NCBI GenBank assembly: GCA_910586215.1
Contig: CAJUGH010000008.1
Location: 62,001-126,000 of the forward strand
Direction: 5' to 3'
Source of the DNA: an uncultured Acetatifactor sp.
Lineage (GTDB): Bacteria; Bacillota; Clostridia; Lachnospirales; Lachnospiraceae
Length of the DNA: 64,000 nucleotides
Below are positions 1-8,829 of the stretch, piece after piece. The position numbers were made by a program, and so were the translations under genes. The notes under the pieces were generated by a model, which was not told the DNA's origin, ran no database searches, and saw nothing but the letters and a program-made list of their open reading frames with translations. Position 1 is the stretch's first letter; each line of letters starts with the position of its first letter.

Positions 1-612
1 GCCTGCCGGAATATCTTCTGTCAAGGTAATCCTTATCACACACTCTTTTTTCTCTCCGCCTTCCAGGATGCAGTAAGCCGGACAGGAAACGGGCAGACAC
101 TCCCTGCCATATTTCTCCTGGCAGATATTGACTGCCCAGGTTCTGGAGGACTTATTATGAAGCATGACCGAATAGGCCAGTTCCTCTCCTGCATTGCCCA
201 CAAGGGAATTCCTGTCCACCTGGAGGTCAAAGGTTCCGAACCGGTCCACACGGACGCTTCTTAAGATCACCGGGCCTCCGGACAGGAGCCGGAACGACAC
301 AGCATCCAGGTATTTCAGGAAGGCCCCCACCATCTGCCGGAATGCAAACTGTCCGAAAGGCATCTCCACCTTATGTATCCCCTTCCCGCAGATCACCACA
401 CTGCCTTGAATACCGGGAAAAAACTCCGGTCTGGCAATTTCCAGGGGATACAAAGTTACCTGCAACTCTGCCACTCCCTCCTCTGGAAGCTCTGCCTCCA
501 AGCTGATCCCGTCCTGCCCGGATACATCCGTAACCTGCCTTAGGGTCAGGCGCTGCTCCGGTTCTCCCTCACGCAGTACCACTGGCATCCCGTCCCAAAA
601 CATATTTTCCAT
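1..612 (-). CDS. Partial heparinase II/III-like protein, N-terminal 204 residues (3' end outside window)
   Basis: The reading frame is open from an ATG at 612 to the window edge, so the gene is truncated only by the window. The start has a GGGG ribosome binding site supplied by a palindromic leader repeat. The visible part is soluble with no signal peptide. Residues near 150-200 (AYSVMLHNKSSRTWAVNI onward) resemble the beta-sandwich region RYTVTVHNCLDKRQCVKV of the heparinase II/III-like protein at 18055-21477, and overall order is similar. I infer a paralogue acting on uronate-containing polysaccharide. No catalytic region is visible, so family assignment rests on that one resemblance. It follows the importer operon after a moderate terminator. 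Confidence 0.55.
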   Translation of the reverse strand, partial: MENMFWDGMPVVLREGEPEQRLTLRQVTDVSGQDGISLEAELPEEGVAELQVTLYPLEIARPEFFPGIQGSVVICGKGIHKVEMPFGQFAFRQMVGAFLKYLDAVSFRLLSGGPVILRSVRVDRFGTFDLQVDRNSLVGNAGEELAYSVMLHNKSSRTWAVNICQEKYGRECLPVSCPAYCILEGGEKKECVIRITLTEDIPAG

Positions 613-614
613 TT

Positions 615-710
615 ATATACCCCCGTATGCGCTTCAGCGCATATACCAGTCTAAATCTGAAAGTTTACTTTCAAACTTATCCCGTACCCGCTTCAGCGGG
701 CATACCAATC
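615..710 (-). repeat. Two copies of leader hairpin repeat upstream of the partial CDS
   Basis: Copy A (615-651) has a perfect 7-bp stem, TATGCGC/GCGCATA, around a TTCA loop. Copy B (681-710) has CCCGC/GCGGG around the same TTCA loop. The stems differ but both pair, while the loop and the flank ATACCARTC are kept. Read on the minus strand, copy A ends in ACGGGGGTATATAA directly before the ATG at 612, so it carries the ribosome binding site. Related copies lie upstream of the starts at 4289, 8700, 32399 and 61747. Confidence 0.7.
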
Positions 711-748
711 TATATCCGAAACTACACTGTGGCGCCGGACATTGGTTT

Positions 749-784
749 AAAAGGCAGCAGGAATCTGTTACCATCCATGCTGCC
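749..784 (-). terminator. Rho-independent terminator after the solute-binding gene
   Basis: GGCAGCA (753-759) pairs with TGCTGCC (778-784) across an 18-nt loop. On the minus strand the stem is followed by TTTTAAA. It lies about 50 bp past the stop of the 832-2241 gene and probably ends the importer operon. The T-run is short, so read-through into the partial gene at 612 is possible. Confidence 0.6.
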
Positions 785-831
785 TTTTATGTCCCGGCTA
801 CTTCTATGGCCGCTGTTTTCCGCAAAGGTAG

Positions 832-2241
832 TTATTTCTGTAAAGCGGCGTTATATGCTTCAACCTCACCCTCCAGCTGACTCTTGTAAGTCTCAATGAT
901 GGTCTGCGCAGGTGTGCCCTCCTGGGCCTCCCCTTCGCCTGCGCCCACACTGACACCCTCATATTCCCTTCTCTGAGGGATGATCTTCGTCATGATCGTG
1001 TTCAATCTTTCTATCTGCTCAGCATCACACAGTTTCTCCAGTTCCTGGGTACCGGCATCCTTGGCGTACTGGCAGATCATGGAAGCCAGTACGGCGGCAC
1101 CTTCCGGATTGGTTGCACTGGCGGAAAGTGCAAAACCATTGTCCCACACAGGCGTGGTAGCCTGCCTTCCGTCATAGGTGGGAAGGGGCACAAAGTCAAA
1201 CTTGTCCGATCCCTCATAGCCTTCCCCTCCGGGAAGCCATGCAGCAATGTTTGCCTCAGACATCATGGCGCATACTCTTCTCTCCACCCACTGGCCATCC
1301 GTGTCGCAGCCCTCACGTGCACCAGGGATGGCAGCATAGGCCGTCAGGAATTCATAATACTGGATCATCTCCGGTGTATCAATGCTGGCCGCCAGTTCTC
1401 CGTTACCCACCTCGTATACCTGCATGGCATCATTGGCATATCCGATGTTCTGTCGCTTTACCCTGCTTGGTTCCAGCCCCCACTGGTCCACCTGCCCGTC
1501 ACCGTCTGTATCCCTGGTGAAATAGGTTATATACTCCAGCAGCTTGTCATAGGTCCACTCACCCTTATTGTACAGTTCTGTAGGTGTCTCCAGGCTCTCC
1601 TCCTCAAACATAGTCACATTGTAGAAGAGAAGATAGGGCTGTGTGATGGATGCATTGGTATACACGTAATGTTCCCCTTTATACAGGAATGCGTCCACGG
1701 AAGCCGCATCACACACATTATAATCCAGGTACGCATCAATGGGCAGATACAGTTCGCTCACGGCATCCCCTGGAAACCGTTTGTTGCCCTCTGTGAAGAC
1801 CAGGTCGATGGAGTCACCTGTCTCCAGGCTTTCTGCTATTGCATTGGCGCCCTTATTCCAGCCAACCGCCTGGATGGTGACAGTTCCACCATATTTCTCC
1901 TCAAATGCCTCTATGGCCTGCCCGATGGGGTATGCGTAGTTCTTGGTATTGTAACTGCCATCCTCATTGTAGGCATCCCAGTACAGCGCAATGGTGACAT
2001 TGGGATTCTCCAGTGTATCCACATCTGTGTAATGCCACTGTCCGTCCCCTGCTGTCTCGTCCTCCGTGCCTGTGCCCTCCTCTGTGCCACTCTCCTCCGG
2101 TGCAGATGACTGTTCCCCGGTCTGTGAACTGCCGGTTGCAGACGGCTCCGATGAGGAATTGGCCGGCGAATCGCCGCAGCCTGCCAGCAGGCCTGCACAA
2201 AGTGTTGCTGTCAGAATCATGCTTACTACTCTTTTTTTCAT
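832..2241 (-). CDS. ABC transporter solute-binding lipoprotein, family 1
   Basis: A 469-residue carbohydrate-binding lipoprotein. The signal peptide ends in a clear lipobox LAGC with Cys22, followed by a Ser/Thr/Glu-rich tether to about residue 67. The rest is a family 1 extracellular solute-binding fold (ALYWDAYNE, TEGNKRFPGD, DTDGDGQVDQWGL, then the MMSEANIAAWLPGG region typical of these proteins). It should capture oligosaccharide outside the membrane and deliver it to the permeases encoded just upstream at 2308-3360 and 3375-4289. It is the last gene of the long minus-strand operon and is followed by a terminator. The sugar cannot be deduced. Confidence 0.9.
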   Translation of the reverse strand: MKKRVVSMILTATLCAGLLAGCGDSPANSSSEPSATGSSQTGEQSSAPEESGTEEGTGTEDETAGDGQWHYTDVDTLENPNVTIALYWDAYNEDGSYNTKNYAYPIGQAIEAFEEKYGGTVTIQAVGWNKGANAIAESLETGDSIDLVFTEGNKRFPGDAVSELYLPIDAYLDYNVCDAASVDAFLYKGEHYVYTNASITQPYLLFYNVTMFEEESLETPTELYNKGEWTYDKLLEYITYFTRDTDGDGQVDQWGLEPSRVKRQNIGYANDAMQVYEVGNGELAASIDTPEMIQYYEFLTAYAAIPGAREGCDTDGQWVERRVCAMMSEANIAAWLPGGEGYEGSDKFDFVPLPTYDGRQATTPVWDNGFALSASATNPEGAAVLASMICQYAKDAGTQELEKLCDAEQIERLNTIMTKIIPQRREYEGVSVGAGEGEAQEGTPAQTIIETYKSQLEGEVEAYNAALQK

Positions 2242-2307
2242 TTCTTTCCTCCTGTCTTTGCATAAATTATATATTATAACCTTTCGGGCTATAACCAGGT
2301 CAGGGTC

Positions 2308-3360
2308 TTACCCCTTTATACCGGAAGATTCCACACCTTCCACGAAATATTTCTGGGTGAAAACGTACAGGATCAAAGGCGGCAGGATAAACATCAGTAC
2401 GGATGCGTAGGAAGTAGCCTCCCTTTCTATCCAGTTCCTGCCACTGGCCACATAAAGCCCAGCCGACACCATCTCCCCCATCATGCTCCCGTCATTGGCA
2501 TTCTGTACCGCTATGGACAAGGGCTGGTTTCCCTTGTTGAAGAAGGAACCTGTCATCATAGTCTCATTCCAGTGCCATATAATGGAGAACAGGAACACCG
2601 TCAGCGCAGATGCCCTGGCATTGGGTGCCATGATTCTGGTAAAGGTGCTCCACGGCCCGCAGCCATCTATCTTGGCCGCTTCCTCCAGTTCCTTGGGCAT
2701 ATTGCGGAAGAATTGCCTGTATATGTAGATAAACAGGCCTGAGCGGATGCCCACTCCCAGCAGGGAAGGCAGGAAGAAGGTCATTTTCGTGTCAACCAGG
2801 TTTATGGTGTAGTTGGTATAGGGCTGTCCTGTGAACAGCGCAATCAAGTGGCTGATCCCGAAGAAATCGAAGAACCGGTACTGTACCTTCATGGGGAAAA
2901 ATACCAACTGGGTAGGTACCACAATTGTCAAGATAACCAGGGCAAACAGCGGTCCCCGCAGCTTAAACCGGAACCGGGCAAACCCATATCCCGTAATGGC
3001 GCAGGATACCACCTGTAGGATCGCACAGCCCAGGCAGAGCACCAGGGTCCTTCCAAAGGCAGGCCAGAAGTCCAGTGCAATGACTGCCGCCTTGATATTA
3101 TCCAGGGTCAGGGACTTAGGAATCCAGATGACGCTGGGATCCGAATACTGGCTCACCGGCATGAAAGTCTTGGTTATGGTTTCCAGCAGCGGGTATATAA
3201 TGACATACCCCAGGATGAATATCAGGCCAAACCTCACCACGGACCATACCATCTTACCGGCTTTCATGGCTCCTTTTTTATTCCACTTCCAGTCCTTTTT
3301 CATAGAAAACCTGAAGTTGTTTTTTTGTTCTGTTTTTTTGAAACGCATCAAAAGATTCAT
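2308..3360 (-). CDS. Carbohydrate ABC transporter permease (MalG type)
   Basis: A 350-residue inner-membrane permease of the MalG/binding-protein-dependent family. It has a long basic N-terminus (about 30 residues), a first membrane helix near residues 35-60, several further helices, and an EAA loop with EEAAKIDGCGPWSTFTRI that would contact the ATPase. It begins 14 bp after the upstream permease and would form a heterodimer with it. No ATP-binding subunit is encoded in the operon; importers of this type commonly share an MsmK-like ATPase encoded elsewhere, and that is inferred here. Confidence 0.92.
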   Translation of the reverse strand: MNLLMRFKKTEQKNNFRFSMKKDWKWNKKGAMKAGKMVWSVVRFGLIFILGYVIIYPLLETITKTFMPVSQYSDPSVIWIPKSLTLDNIKAAVIALDFWPAFGRTLVLCLGCAILQVVSCAITGYGFARFRFKLRGPLFALVILTIVVPTQLVFFPMKVQYRFFDFFGISHLIALFTGQPYTNYTINLVDTKMTFFLPSLLGVGIRSGLFIYIYRQFFRNMPKELEEAAKIDGCGPWSTFTRIMAPNARASALTVFLFSIIWHWNETMMTGSFFNKGNQPLSIAVQNANDGSMMGEMVSAGLYVASGRNWIEREATSYASVLMFILPPLILYVFTQKYFVEGVESSGIKG

Positions 3361-3374
3361 TGTATGGCCTCCTA

Positions 3375-4289
3375 TCAGTTTTCGTCATTTACATAGAATA
3401 CATGTCTCGACATGAAAACCGAAACAGCAATCAATACCACAAAAGCAATGATACAAAGCAGCCAGCTCATGGCAGCGCTGATGCCATATTTCGCATTGGT
3501 GTACTGTCCATAGCTCCACTGGATCAACGGGTTGGACACATTGGTAAGGGAATCTATAATGGAATAGATCACCACCACCATGGTCATGGGCGAGATTCTG
3601 ACCCATGTGATTTTCCAGAAACATTCCCAGGAAGTTGCCCCTTCGATCTGCGCTGCCTCATACTCTGACCGGGGAATGGACTGTAGGCCGGACAGATACA
3701 GGATAATCTGGATCCCCGACAACCACACCACCTGGAAGACCCTGTTGGAGATATTGGTAAACAGATCCGTCACGGCTGCCGGCAGTCCCACGGAGTTCAA
3801 CAGCACTTCCAGTCCCCCGCTGCTGAATACAAAGGCGTTGGTGGTCTCCAGCTCCGTGTCCATGCCATTTCCCTGGAGGATCTGGATCACCACGCCACTG
3901 GCTATGATGACCGGCAGGAAGAACAGGGCCCTGGCAACCGTCCTGCCCTTGAACTTCTGGTTCAGCATAATGGCTACGAACAGGCTGAAGATGCATACCA
4001 GCACAGCCTCATACCAGAAATTGCTGACTCCCGGCAGAAACGTGTTGGTAAAAAACCACACACTGTCCTCAAAGGGCTTCTTGAAATTGCTGATCCCGCT
4101 AAACTCCGTGCTGATCCCGGTGGGCTTAAACATGACCTCGCTAAATGCATACCTGATGGATGTGAGCAGGGGCCTTAAGAACAGGGCCAGGAATCCGATC
4201 AGCCATGGAAGGATGAACAGATATCCATATCTCGCCTCATTCCGTCGCAGCCTGCTCTTTTCTTTCTTATTCCGCTTACTTGCTGTCAC
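3375..4289 (-). CDS. Carbohydrate ABC transporter permease (MalF/UgpA type)
   Basis: A 304-residue sugar ABC permease with six predicted membrane segments and an EAA loop near residue 205 (EYEAAQIEGATSWECFWKI). The start is GTG at 4289, preceded by GGAGG seven bases upstream. That site is part of a palindromic leader repeat at 4294-4330. The Lys/Arg-rich N-terminus (KRNKKEKSRLRRNEARYGY) fits the cytoplasmic side of the first helix. It pairs with the MalG-type permease 14 bp downstream and the lipoprotein at 832-2241 to make the second importer of the operon. Confidence 0.92.
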   Translation of the reverse strand: MTASKRNKKEKSRLRRNEARYGYLFILPWLIGFLALFLRPLLTSIRYAFSEVMFKPTGISTEFSGISNFKKPFEDSVWFFTNTFLPGVSNFWYEAVLVCIFSLFVAIMLNQKFKGRTVARALFFLPVIIASGVVIQILQGNGMDTELETTNAFVFSSGGLEVLLNSVGLPAAVTDLFTNISNRVFQVVWLSGIQIILYLSGLQSIPRSEYEAAQIEGATSWECFWKITWVRISPMTMVVVIYSIIDSLTNVSNPLIQWSYGQYTNAKYGISAAMSWLLCIIAFVVLIAVSVFMSRHVFYVNDEN

Positions 4290-4293
4290 ACTT

Positions 4294-4330
4294 TTACCTC
4301 CGCGCCCGCTTCAGCAGGCATATCGATCAA
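4294..4330 (-). repeat. Leader hairpin repeat carrying the permease ribosome binding site
   Basis: Same family as 615-710: CCCGC, TTCA loop, then GCAGG with one mismatch, flanked by CATATCGATCAA in place of CATACCAATC. On the minus strand it ends GCGGAGGTAAAAGT before the GTG start at 4289. It lies in the 37-bp gap between the DUF5696-like gene and the permease. Confidence 0.6.
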
Positions 4331-6549
4331 TTCACATATACAAAGTCCCTGGCTGGAACCAGGATTCCACCGACTTTCACATCCGAAGTATTATAATTCA
4401 CATAGACGCGGATGCCGTTGGAGTACGTGGTACAGTATACATCGCTATCCACCTGCCCGTGTCCTACGATCTGGGCCTTGGCCACCAGCCCCAGGATCTG
4501 GCTGGTCCTCCTGTCATACTCTGCCAGCTTTCCAAGCCATGTATCGTAATGGCTGCTGAAATAGGTATTATATCTGGTATCCATCAGCGTCTCGCTGTCA
4601 GCATACATCAGGCTGGCTGCCAGGCTGCTTCCAGTCTCCACTGCCTTGAGTACATTTGTGTCCGGTACTGCGCTTAAATTCAGCGGCTCCGTGGAATAGG
4701 AGACATACCCATGCAGTACAATCTGGCAGAAGGGGACATCCTCATCCTCAATGTCATATCCGGAGGAATTCATGGGCATATTATAGATGTGGGTGGCATA
4801 AGGGGCCGTGAATACATTCCCGTTGTCCACCATCACGCCCTCGAACTGCCCCGTTGCTTCCTGGAACAGTTCCTTCCACAGTTCCTTGGCTTCACTCCTT
4901 GCAATGGCATTTCCCTTGTGGGAGTAATCCGTATAAAGCATATTCCCCAGGGTGGACAGGGCCACACTGGCCCCCTCAAGCTTATCTGCCCCCTTCAGCA
5001 TGGAACGCACCGCCTTCCCCACCTTGACAGGAGTCAGCACCTTCCATCTCTCCCTTTCGTTCTTGGTCAGCAGGTTCCAGTCATAGGTATATTGGTAGGC
5101 CGGGGTAGTATTCACCGTCTGTACGGCATCCCTGTTGACCGAATACCCGTTTCCACCCTCATAGAGATTCACAAAGTCAAAATCCATGAACAGTTCAATC
5201 CCGTTTTCCCCTGCGAATTCCACCAGGCTTCTGTAGGCCTTTTTCCCACCCAGCTTTCCTTCAAAGGTGACCTTGCTTGGAATCTTTCCCTGAAGCCCTC
5301 CCTTCTGCCAGCCCGTGTACTTCACTGCCAGGCTGTCCATCCCGGCCTCTTTCAGCAGACCCAGGATCTCTTCTGCCTGAGGGAACGTGGTGAGAGGTTC
5401 CATCACATCCACTTCCAATCCCAGCACATATTCCTCCACCTCCAGTCCTCCCAACAGTTCCAGGTAAAAGGGTGCATCTTCCACCCTGGCAGTCAGCCCT
5501 TCCCTCTCCACCAGATAGGACTGGTAGGCCTTTGCCATGTCCACGTAGGTCAGTTCCTGTGCCGACAGCAGGAGATATTCCACACTGTAGGCCGGCAGGG
5601 AATTCTCCACCTCCGAAAGGGTGAGCACATTGGTGGTATCCACACTGCCCGTTCCAAACAGGAAAGTGGATATGGTAAAAACCCGGTATGTGAAAGAGGC
5701 ATATACATTGTTGTAGCTGTTGCCAACCCCGCTGGTCATTGCATTTATGGAAGCATCCGTGTCCCCCTTGGAGATCACGGCCAGGTAGCCTTCCTGGCCA
5801 TTCGTAATGCCGAACACCGGCATCCTCACTGTTTCTGTAGCCTCCGTTAGGGCCTCTGTCACCAGCCCGTTGTCCCTTCCATAGACATATTGGGAGTATG
5901 CGCCATAAGAGGCCTTGTCATTGTTAAAGTAGATCAAGGCTCCACTGCCATCCGGAACCAGGATATAGCCATCCTGTTCCCTGTCCGCTGCGCCGAAGAA
6001 GGGCAGAAGGGAGACTGTCATCAGGTAATAACCTGTATGTTCGGAATCTTCCCGGACATCCTGGAGGACAACACTGGCAGTCAGCCCTTTGTCCGTCAGC
6101 CTGTATTCCACCGGGATGGTAATCCCCACATCCTGGAATTCATAATTGTACCGGACACCCCCGCCTTCCAGGCACATGTAGGTAAGCCATCCCTTGTTCA
6201 CACAGCCCACGGCACTGTTCCTGGAATTGCTGCCAGAGGAGTTGGCAGAATCCGCATATGTGATGTACAACTGGCTCTGCAGGTTAGTGGCGTCCAGTCC
6301 CTTGGCCAGTTCATCCTCCTTCTGGGGGTTGGATTCATACAGGAACCCGGTTTCCTTATTTAGGACGGCTATGCTGCCATCCTCATTTCCCACCAGTTCA
6401 AATTTCTCATTTTCATCGAATCTCATCTCGTATCCTGCCACAGATGATGCCGGGACACCTGTATCCGCTTTCGCAGGCATGACAGGAATCCACAGCACCG
6501 TCATGCAGAGTGCCAGTCCCACTGCCAGAATCCTTGATCGCTTCTTCAT
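4327..6549 (-). CDS. DUF5696-type secreted protein, possibly glycoside hydrolase-like
   Basis: A 740-residue exported protein. I start it at ATG 6549 (MKKRSRILAVGLALCM), which has GAGGAGTGG just upstream and opens directly into a signal peptide cut near PAKA-DTG; a longer in-frame extension lacks these. The body has repeated beta-rich blocks in the first half, then a segment with alternating strands and acidic residues (SLAVKYTGWQKGG, ELFMDFDFVNLYEGG, EGVMVDNGNVFTAPYATHIYNMP) that looks like a TIM barrel. This matches the DUF5696 proteins found beside Firmicute sugar importers with Yip1 and NHL partners. Enzyme activity is inferred, not shown. Confidence 0.75.
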   Translation of the reverse strand: MKKRSRILAVGLALCMTVLWIPVMPAKADTGVPASSVAGYEMRFDENEKFELVGNEDGSIAVLNKETGFLYESNPQKEDELAKGLDATNLQSQLYITYADSANSSGSNSRNSAVGCVNKGWLTYMCLEGGGVRYNYEFQDVGITIPVEYRLTDKGLTASVVLQDVREDSEHTGYYLMTVSLLPFFGAADREQDGYILVPDGSGALIYFNNDKASYGAYSQYVYGRDNGLVTEALTEATETVRMPVFGITNGQEGYLAVISKGDTDASINAMTSGVGNSYNNVYASFTYRVFTISTFLFGTGSVDTTNVLTLSEVENSLPAYSVEYLLLSAQELTYVDMAKAYQSYLVEREGLTARVEDAPFYLELLGGLEVEEYVLGLEVDVMEPLTTFPQAEEILGLLKEAGMDSLAVKYTGWQKGGLQGKIPSKVTFEGKLGGKKAYRSLVEFAGENGIELFMDFDFVNLYEGGNGYSVNRDAVQTVNTTPAYQYTYDWNLLTKNERERWKVLTPVKVGKAVRSMLKGADKLEGASVALSTLGNMLYTDYSHKGNAIARSEAKELWKELFQEATGQFEGVMVDNGNVFTAPYATHIYNMPMNSSGYDIEDEDVPFCQIVLHGYVSYSTEPLNLSAVPDTNVLKAVETGSSLAASLMYADSETLMDTRYNTYFSSHYDTWLGKLAEYDRRTSQILGLVAKAQIVGHGQVDSDVYCTTYSNGIRVYVNYNTSDVKVGGILVPARDFVYVN

Positions 6550-6595
6550 ATCCACTCCTCTTTCCCTTTCGCCATATTCCATGCCCTGTTTCCCG

Positions 6596-7234
6596 TCACG
6601 CCATCCGGTAGCTGATCTCACTGTATACCGTCATGAAGAAACCGTAAATCTGCACCAGAAGCCCGGAGACCAGGACCGCAAAAAATAACATGATGAACAC
6701 CCCCAGCACTGTCAGCAGGAAGGACGCTATGGTCTTGGAAAGACTGTAGTCATGCAGGATGGACAATCCCAGCAGGAACAACAGGAAACTCCATATCCCG
6801 GAAACGGAAACCAGGTATGTCAGGAACACTGCCTCATCGGATACCAGTACAAAGGAGAAGAAAAACCGGATATATCCACAGATGATATAGGGAAGCAGGG
6901 CATATGCAACACAGATCCATATCTCATGCATCCTTCCCTTCCCGTCCATTAGGGTACAAAAACACCAGTTAGCCACTACCACCATGGCAAAAATCACCAC
7001 TGTGGTGAGCAATACCTGAACCAGGGATACCTCATAGAAATTCGTCCGGAAATCAAAGTCAATATATCCCCAGTTTAAGATAGACAGGATTACCCAGGCC
7101 AGCAGGATCAGATTGGCCGCCTTCATGGAGAACTTCCTGTTGTTTTTCATCTCCTGGTAGCCGTCCACAGGATGCCGCAGGATATACAGGGGATATTTCC
7201 ATTTCGGCATGTTGGCATAAAATCCGCTCTTCAC
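6596..7234 (-). CDS. Yip1-like multi-pass membrane protein
   Basis: A 212-residue membrane protein with about five hydrophobic segments after a short cytoplasmic N-terminus (YANMPKWKYPLYILRHPVDGYQEMKNNRK). The motif of a basic start followed by PxxGYxxMK before the first helix is typical of bacterial Yip1-domain proteins. Its ATG overlaps the stop of the upstream NHL protein by four bases (ATGA), so the two are translationally coupled. Such genes recur with NHL and DUF5696 proteins inside importer operons. A role in assembling or anchoring the transporter is a guess from context. Confidence 0.75.
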   Translation of the reverse strand: MKSGFYANMPKWKYPLYILRHPVDGYQEMKNNRKFSMKAANLILLAWVILSILNWGYIDFDFRTNFYEVSLVQVLLTTVVIFAMVVVANWCFCTLMDGKGRMHEIWICVAYALLPYIICGYIRFFFSFVLVSDEAVFLTYLVSVSGIWSFLLFLLGLSILHDYSLSKTIASFLLTVLGVFIMLFFAVLVSGLLVQIYGFFMTVYSEISYRMA

Positions 7235-8700
7235 AGGTCACTCCTCCTTTCCTTTAGTGCCAGGAGCATTTTGTCCTTTCTCTTCGCGTCCCTTACCCTG
7301 GCAGAGCCAAGAACCAGGAGGGCCGCCAGGATCACCGTAAAGAACACTCCCGCGAAATGATTCCTAAGCCAGTCGTTGCGCAGTATCTTCTTGGACTGGG
7401 AATAGATTTCCGTGGCCACGCCGGACAGTTTCGCATATTCCTCGGACAGGCCATATTCCCCCTGGTCATAATAGATCTCTGCCATGGCGTAGTATGCATA
7501 GAAGAAATTGGCATCCATGGTGGTAATCTCCTGGAAATACGCCAGGGATTCCTCCAGCATTCCCTGGTTATACAGGGACAGGCCTTCTGCAATCTGTTCT
7601 CCGAAATATGTCTGCTGAAAAACTGTCACATTGTTTTTCGTGGAGTCCAGCACCACCACCCGGTTTCCTATGGTATCCACTGCCGTTGCACTCCTAAAGG
7701 TTCCCCGCACACTGCCGCTTCCACCGAAGATGGCAACCTGGAACCCTGTGTTGTCATACATGAATATCCTTCCTGTATTTCCATCCAGTGCATAGATAAA
7801 CCGGTTGTCATCCACAGCCACATCCACATAGCTGGTATTGTATTTCCCACCATCCGGCTCGTCTCCCCAGTCCCTGTAGGACAGCAGGATATTCTCCCCC
7901 AGGGGATTCAGTTTCCGGATCATTGCCGAATCCTTCGGTGCATCGGAATATGCTGTCACCGTATAGATGAATCCTTCCTCATCAATGTCAAAATTTGAGA
8001 ACTCCACTGGCACAAAGCTGCTCATCTTGGCCCTCTGGGCCTCGCTTGCCAGTTCCCGCATCAAGGCCTGGAAGACTACCGATGCCGTTACATCCACCTT
8101 GTTCCTTCCATAGAACCCCAGAAACTCCCCATTGGAATCAATCATATAGGCGCCCTGCGTGGAATTCTCACTGATCATATAGAGGGTGCCCACTGTATCC
8201 ATCACCACGTTTCTGGGGGCAAAGGTGATATTATCTGTCAGCAGCACAGAGTCGGGCCTGGTAATCTCCTTCTGGTACCGGCCCTGCCCATCCAGTACCA
8301 GAACCCGGTTATTCTTCAAGTCTGACAGGTAAATGTCCCCTGCAGGCGATACATAAATCCCCCTGGCTCCTGTTATGTCCAGCATCTCACCCTGGACGGA
8401 AATATCCTCCAGCACCCTGCTCACCTGAAAGGAATCATCCAGTACCACAATTCTGTTGTTCCCACTGTCAAGTATGTAGATCAAGGAATTATCGTACACA
8501 TAAAGATCTGATGGAGCGTTGAAACTGCCCACACCAAGCCCTTTCCCATTATAGCTAGCCTCTGCCACATACACAGACTGCGCCGGCACCGGTTCATCGA
8601 ACTGGTTATACCGGTAGTCTGCTGATACCGGGCTTGCCGGTACGGCTGCCAGACACATACTGACGCCCAGAAAAAATGCCGTCATTCTTCTTTTTTTCAT
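7231..8700 (-). CDS. Secreted NHL-repeat beta-propeller protein with TPR and C-terminal membrane anchor
   Basis: The 489-residue product starts at ATG 8700 (MKKRRMTAFFLGVSMCL), which opens a signal peptide ending near PVSA-DYR; the longer frame reads through the leader repeat. Residues about 50-390 contain recurring NHL-type blades (APSDLYVYDNSLIYILDSGNNRIVVLD, SPAGDIYLSDLKNNRVLVLDG). About 400-450 hold one or two TPR helices (LYNQGMLEESLAYFQEI). A single helix near 462-480 followed by basic residues anchors the C-terminus. It is probably an exported scaffold working with the neighbouring importers. The stop overlaps the Yip1-like start. Confidence 0.8.
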   Translation of the reverse strand: MKKRRMTAFFLGVSMCLAAVPASPVSADYRYNQFDEPVPAQSVYVAEASYNGKGLGVGSFNAPSDLYVYDNSLIYILDSGNNRIVVLDDSFQVSRVLEDISVQGEMLDITGARGIYVSPAGDIYLSDLKNNRVLVLDGQGRYQKEITRPDSVLLTDNITFAPRNVVMDTVGTLYMISENSTQGAYMIDSNGEFLGFYGRNKVDVTASVVFQALMRELASEAQRAKMSSFVPVEFSNFDIDEEGFIYTVTAYSDAPKDSAMIRKLNPLGENILLSYRDWGDEPDGGKYNTSYVDVAVDDNRFIYALDGNTGRIFMYDNTGFQVAIFGGSGSVRGTFRSATAVDTIGNRVVVLDSTKNNVTVFQQTYFGEQIAEGLSLYNQGMLEESLAYFQEITTMDANFFYAYYAMAEIYYDQGEYGLSEEYAKLSGVATEIYSQSKKILRNDWLRNHFAGVFFTVILAALLVLGSARVRDAKRKDKMLLALKERRSDL

Positions 8701-8703
8701 ATT

Positions 8704-8766
8704 TATACCCCGTGCCCGCTTCATAAGAGGGTGTGTAAACACTCCTCTTTGGGCATACCAATCAAA
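8704..8766 (-). repeat. Extended leader hairpin repeat before the NHL gene
   Basis: Same family as 615-710 but with a longer stem: GCCC (outer) pairs with GGGC, and AGAGG plus GTGT pair with ACAC plus CCTCT around a short loop. The flank CATACCAATCAAA matches the other copies. On the minus strand it ends GGGCACGGGGTATAAAT and supplies the ribosome binding site of the ATG at 8700. Confidence 0.65.
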
Positions 8767-8829
8767 TGTGCCGTATAACTTCTTCGCCATATGCCCTTTG
8801 GCATAAATGTTAAGAGTTTTTCTCACACT

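Noticed and set aside
4711..5850. 379-residue plus-strand reading frame
   Set aside because: Antisense to the DUF5696-like gene; rich in His and Gln as expected for a shadow.
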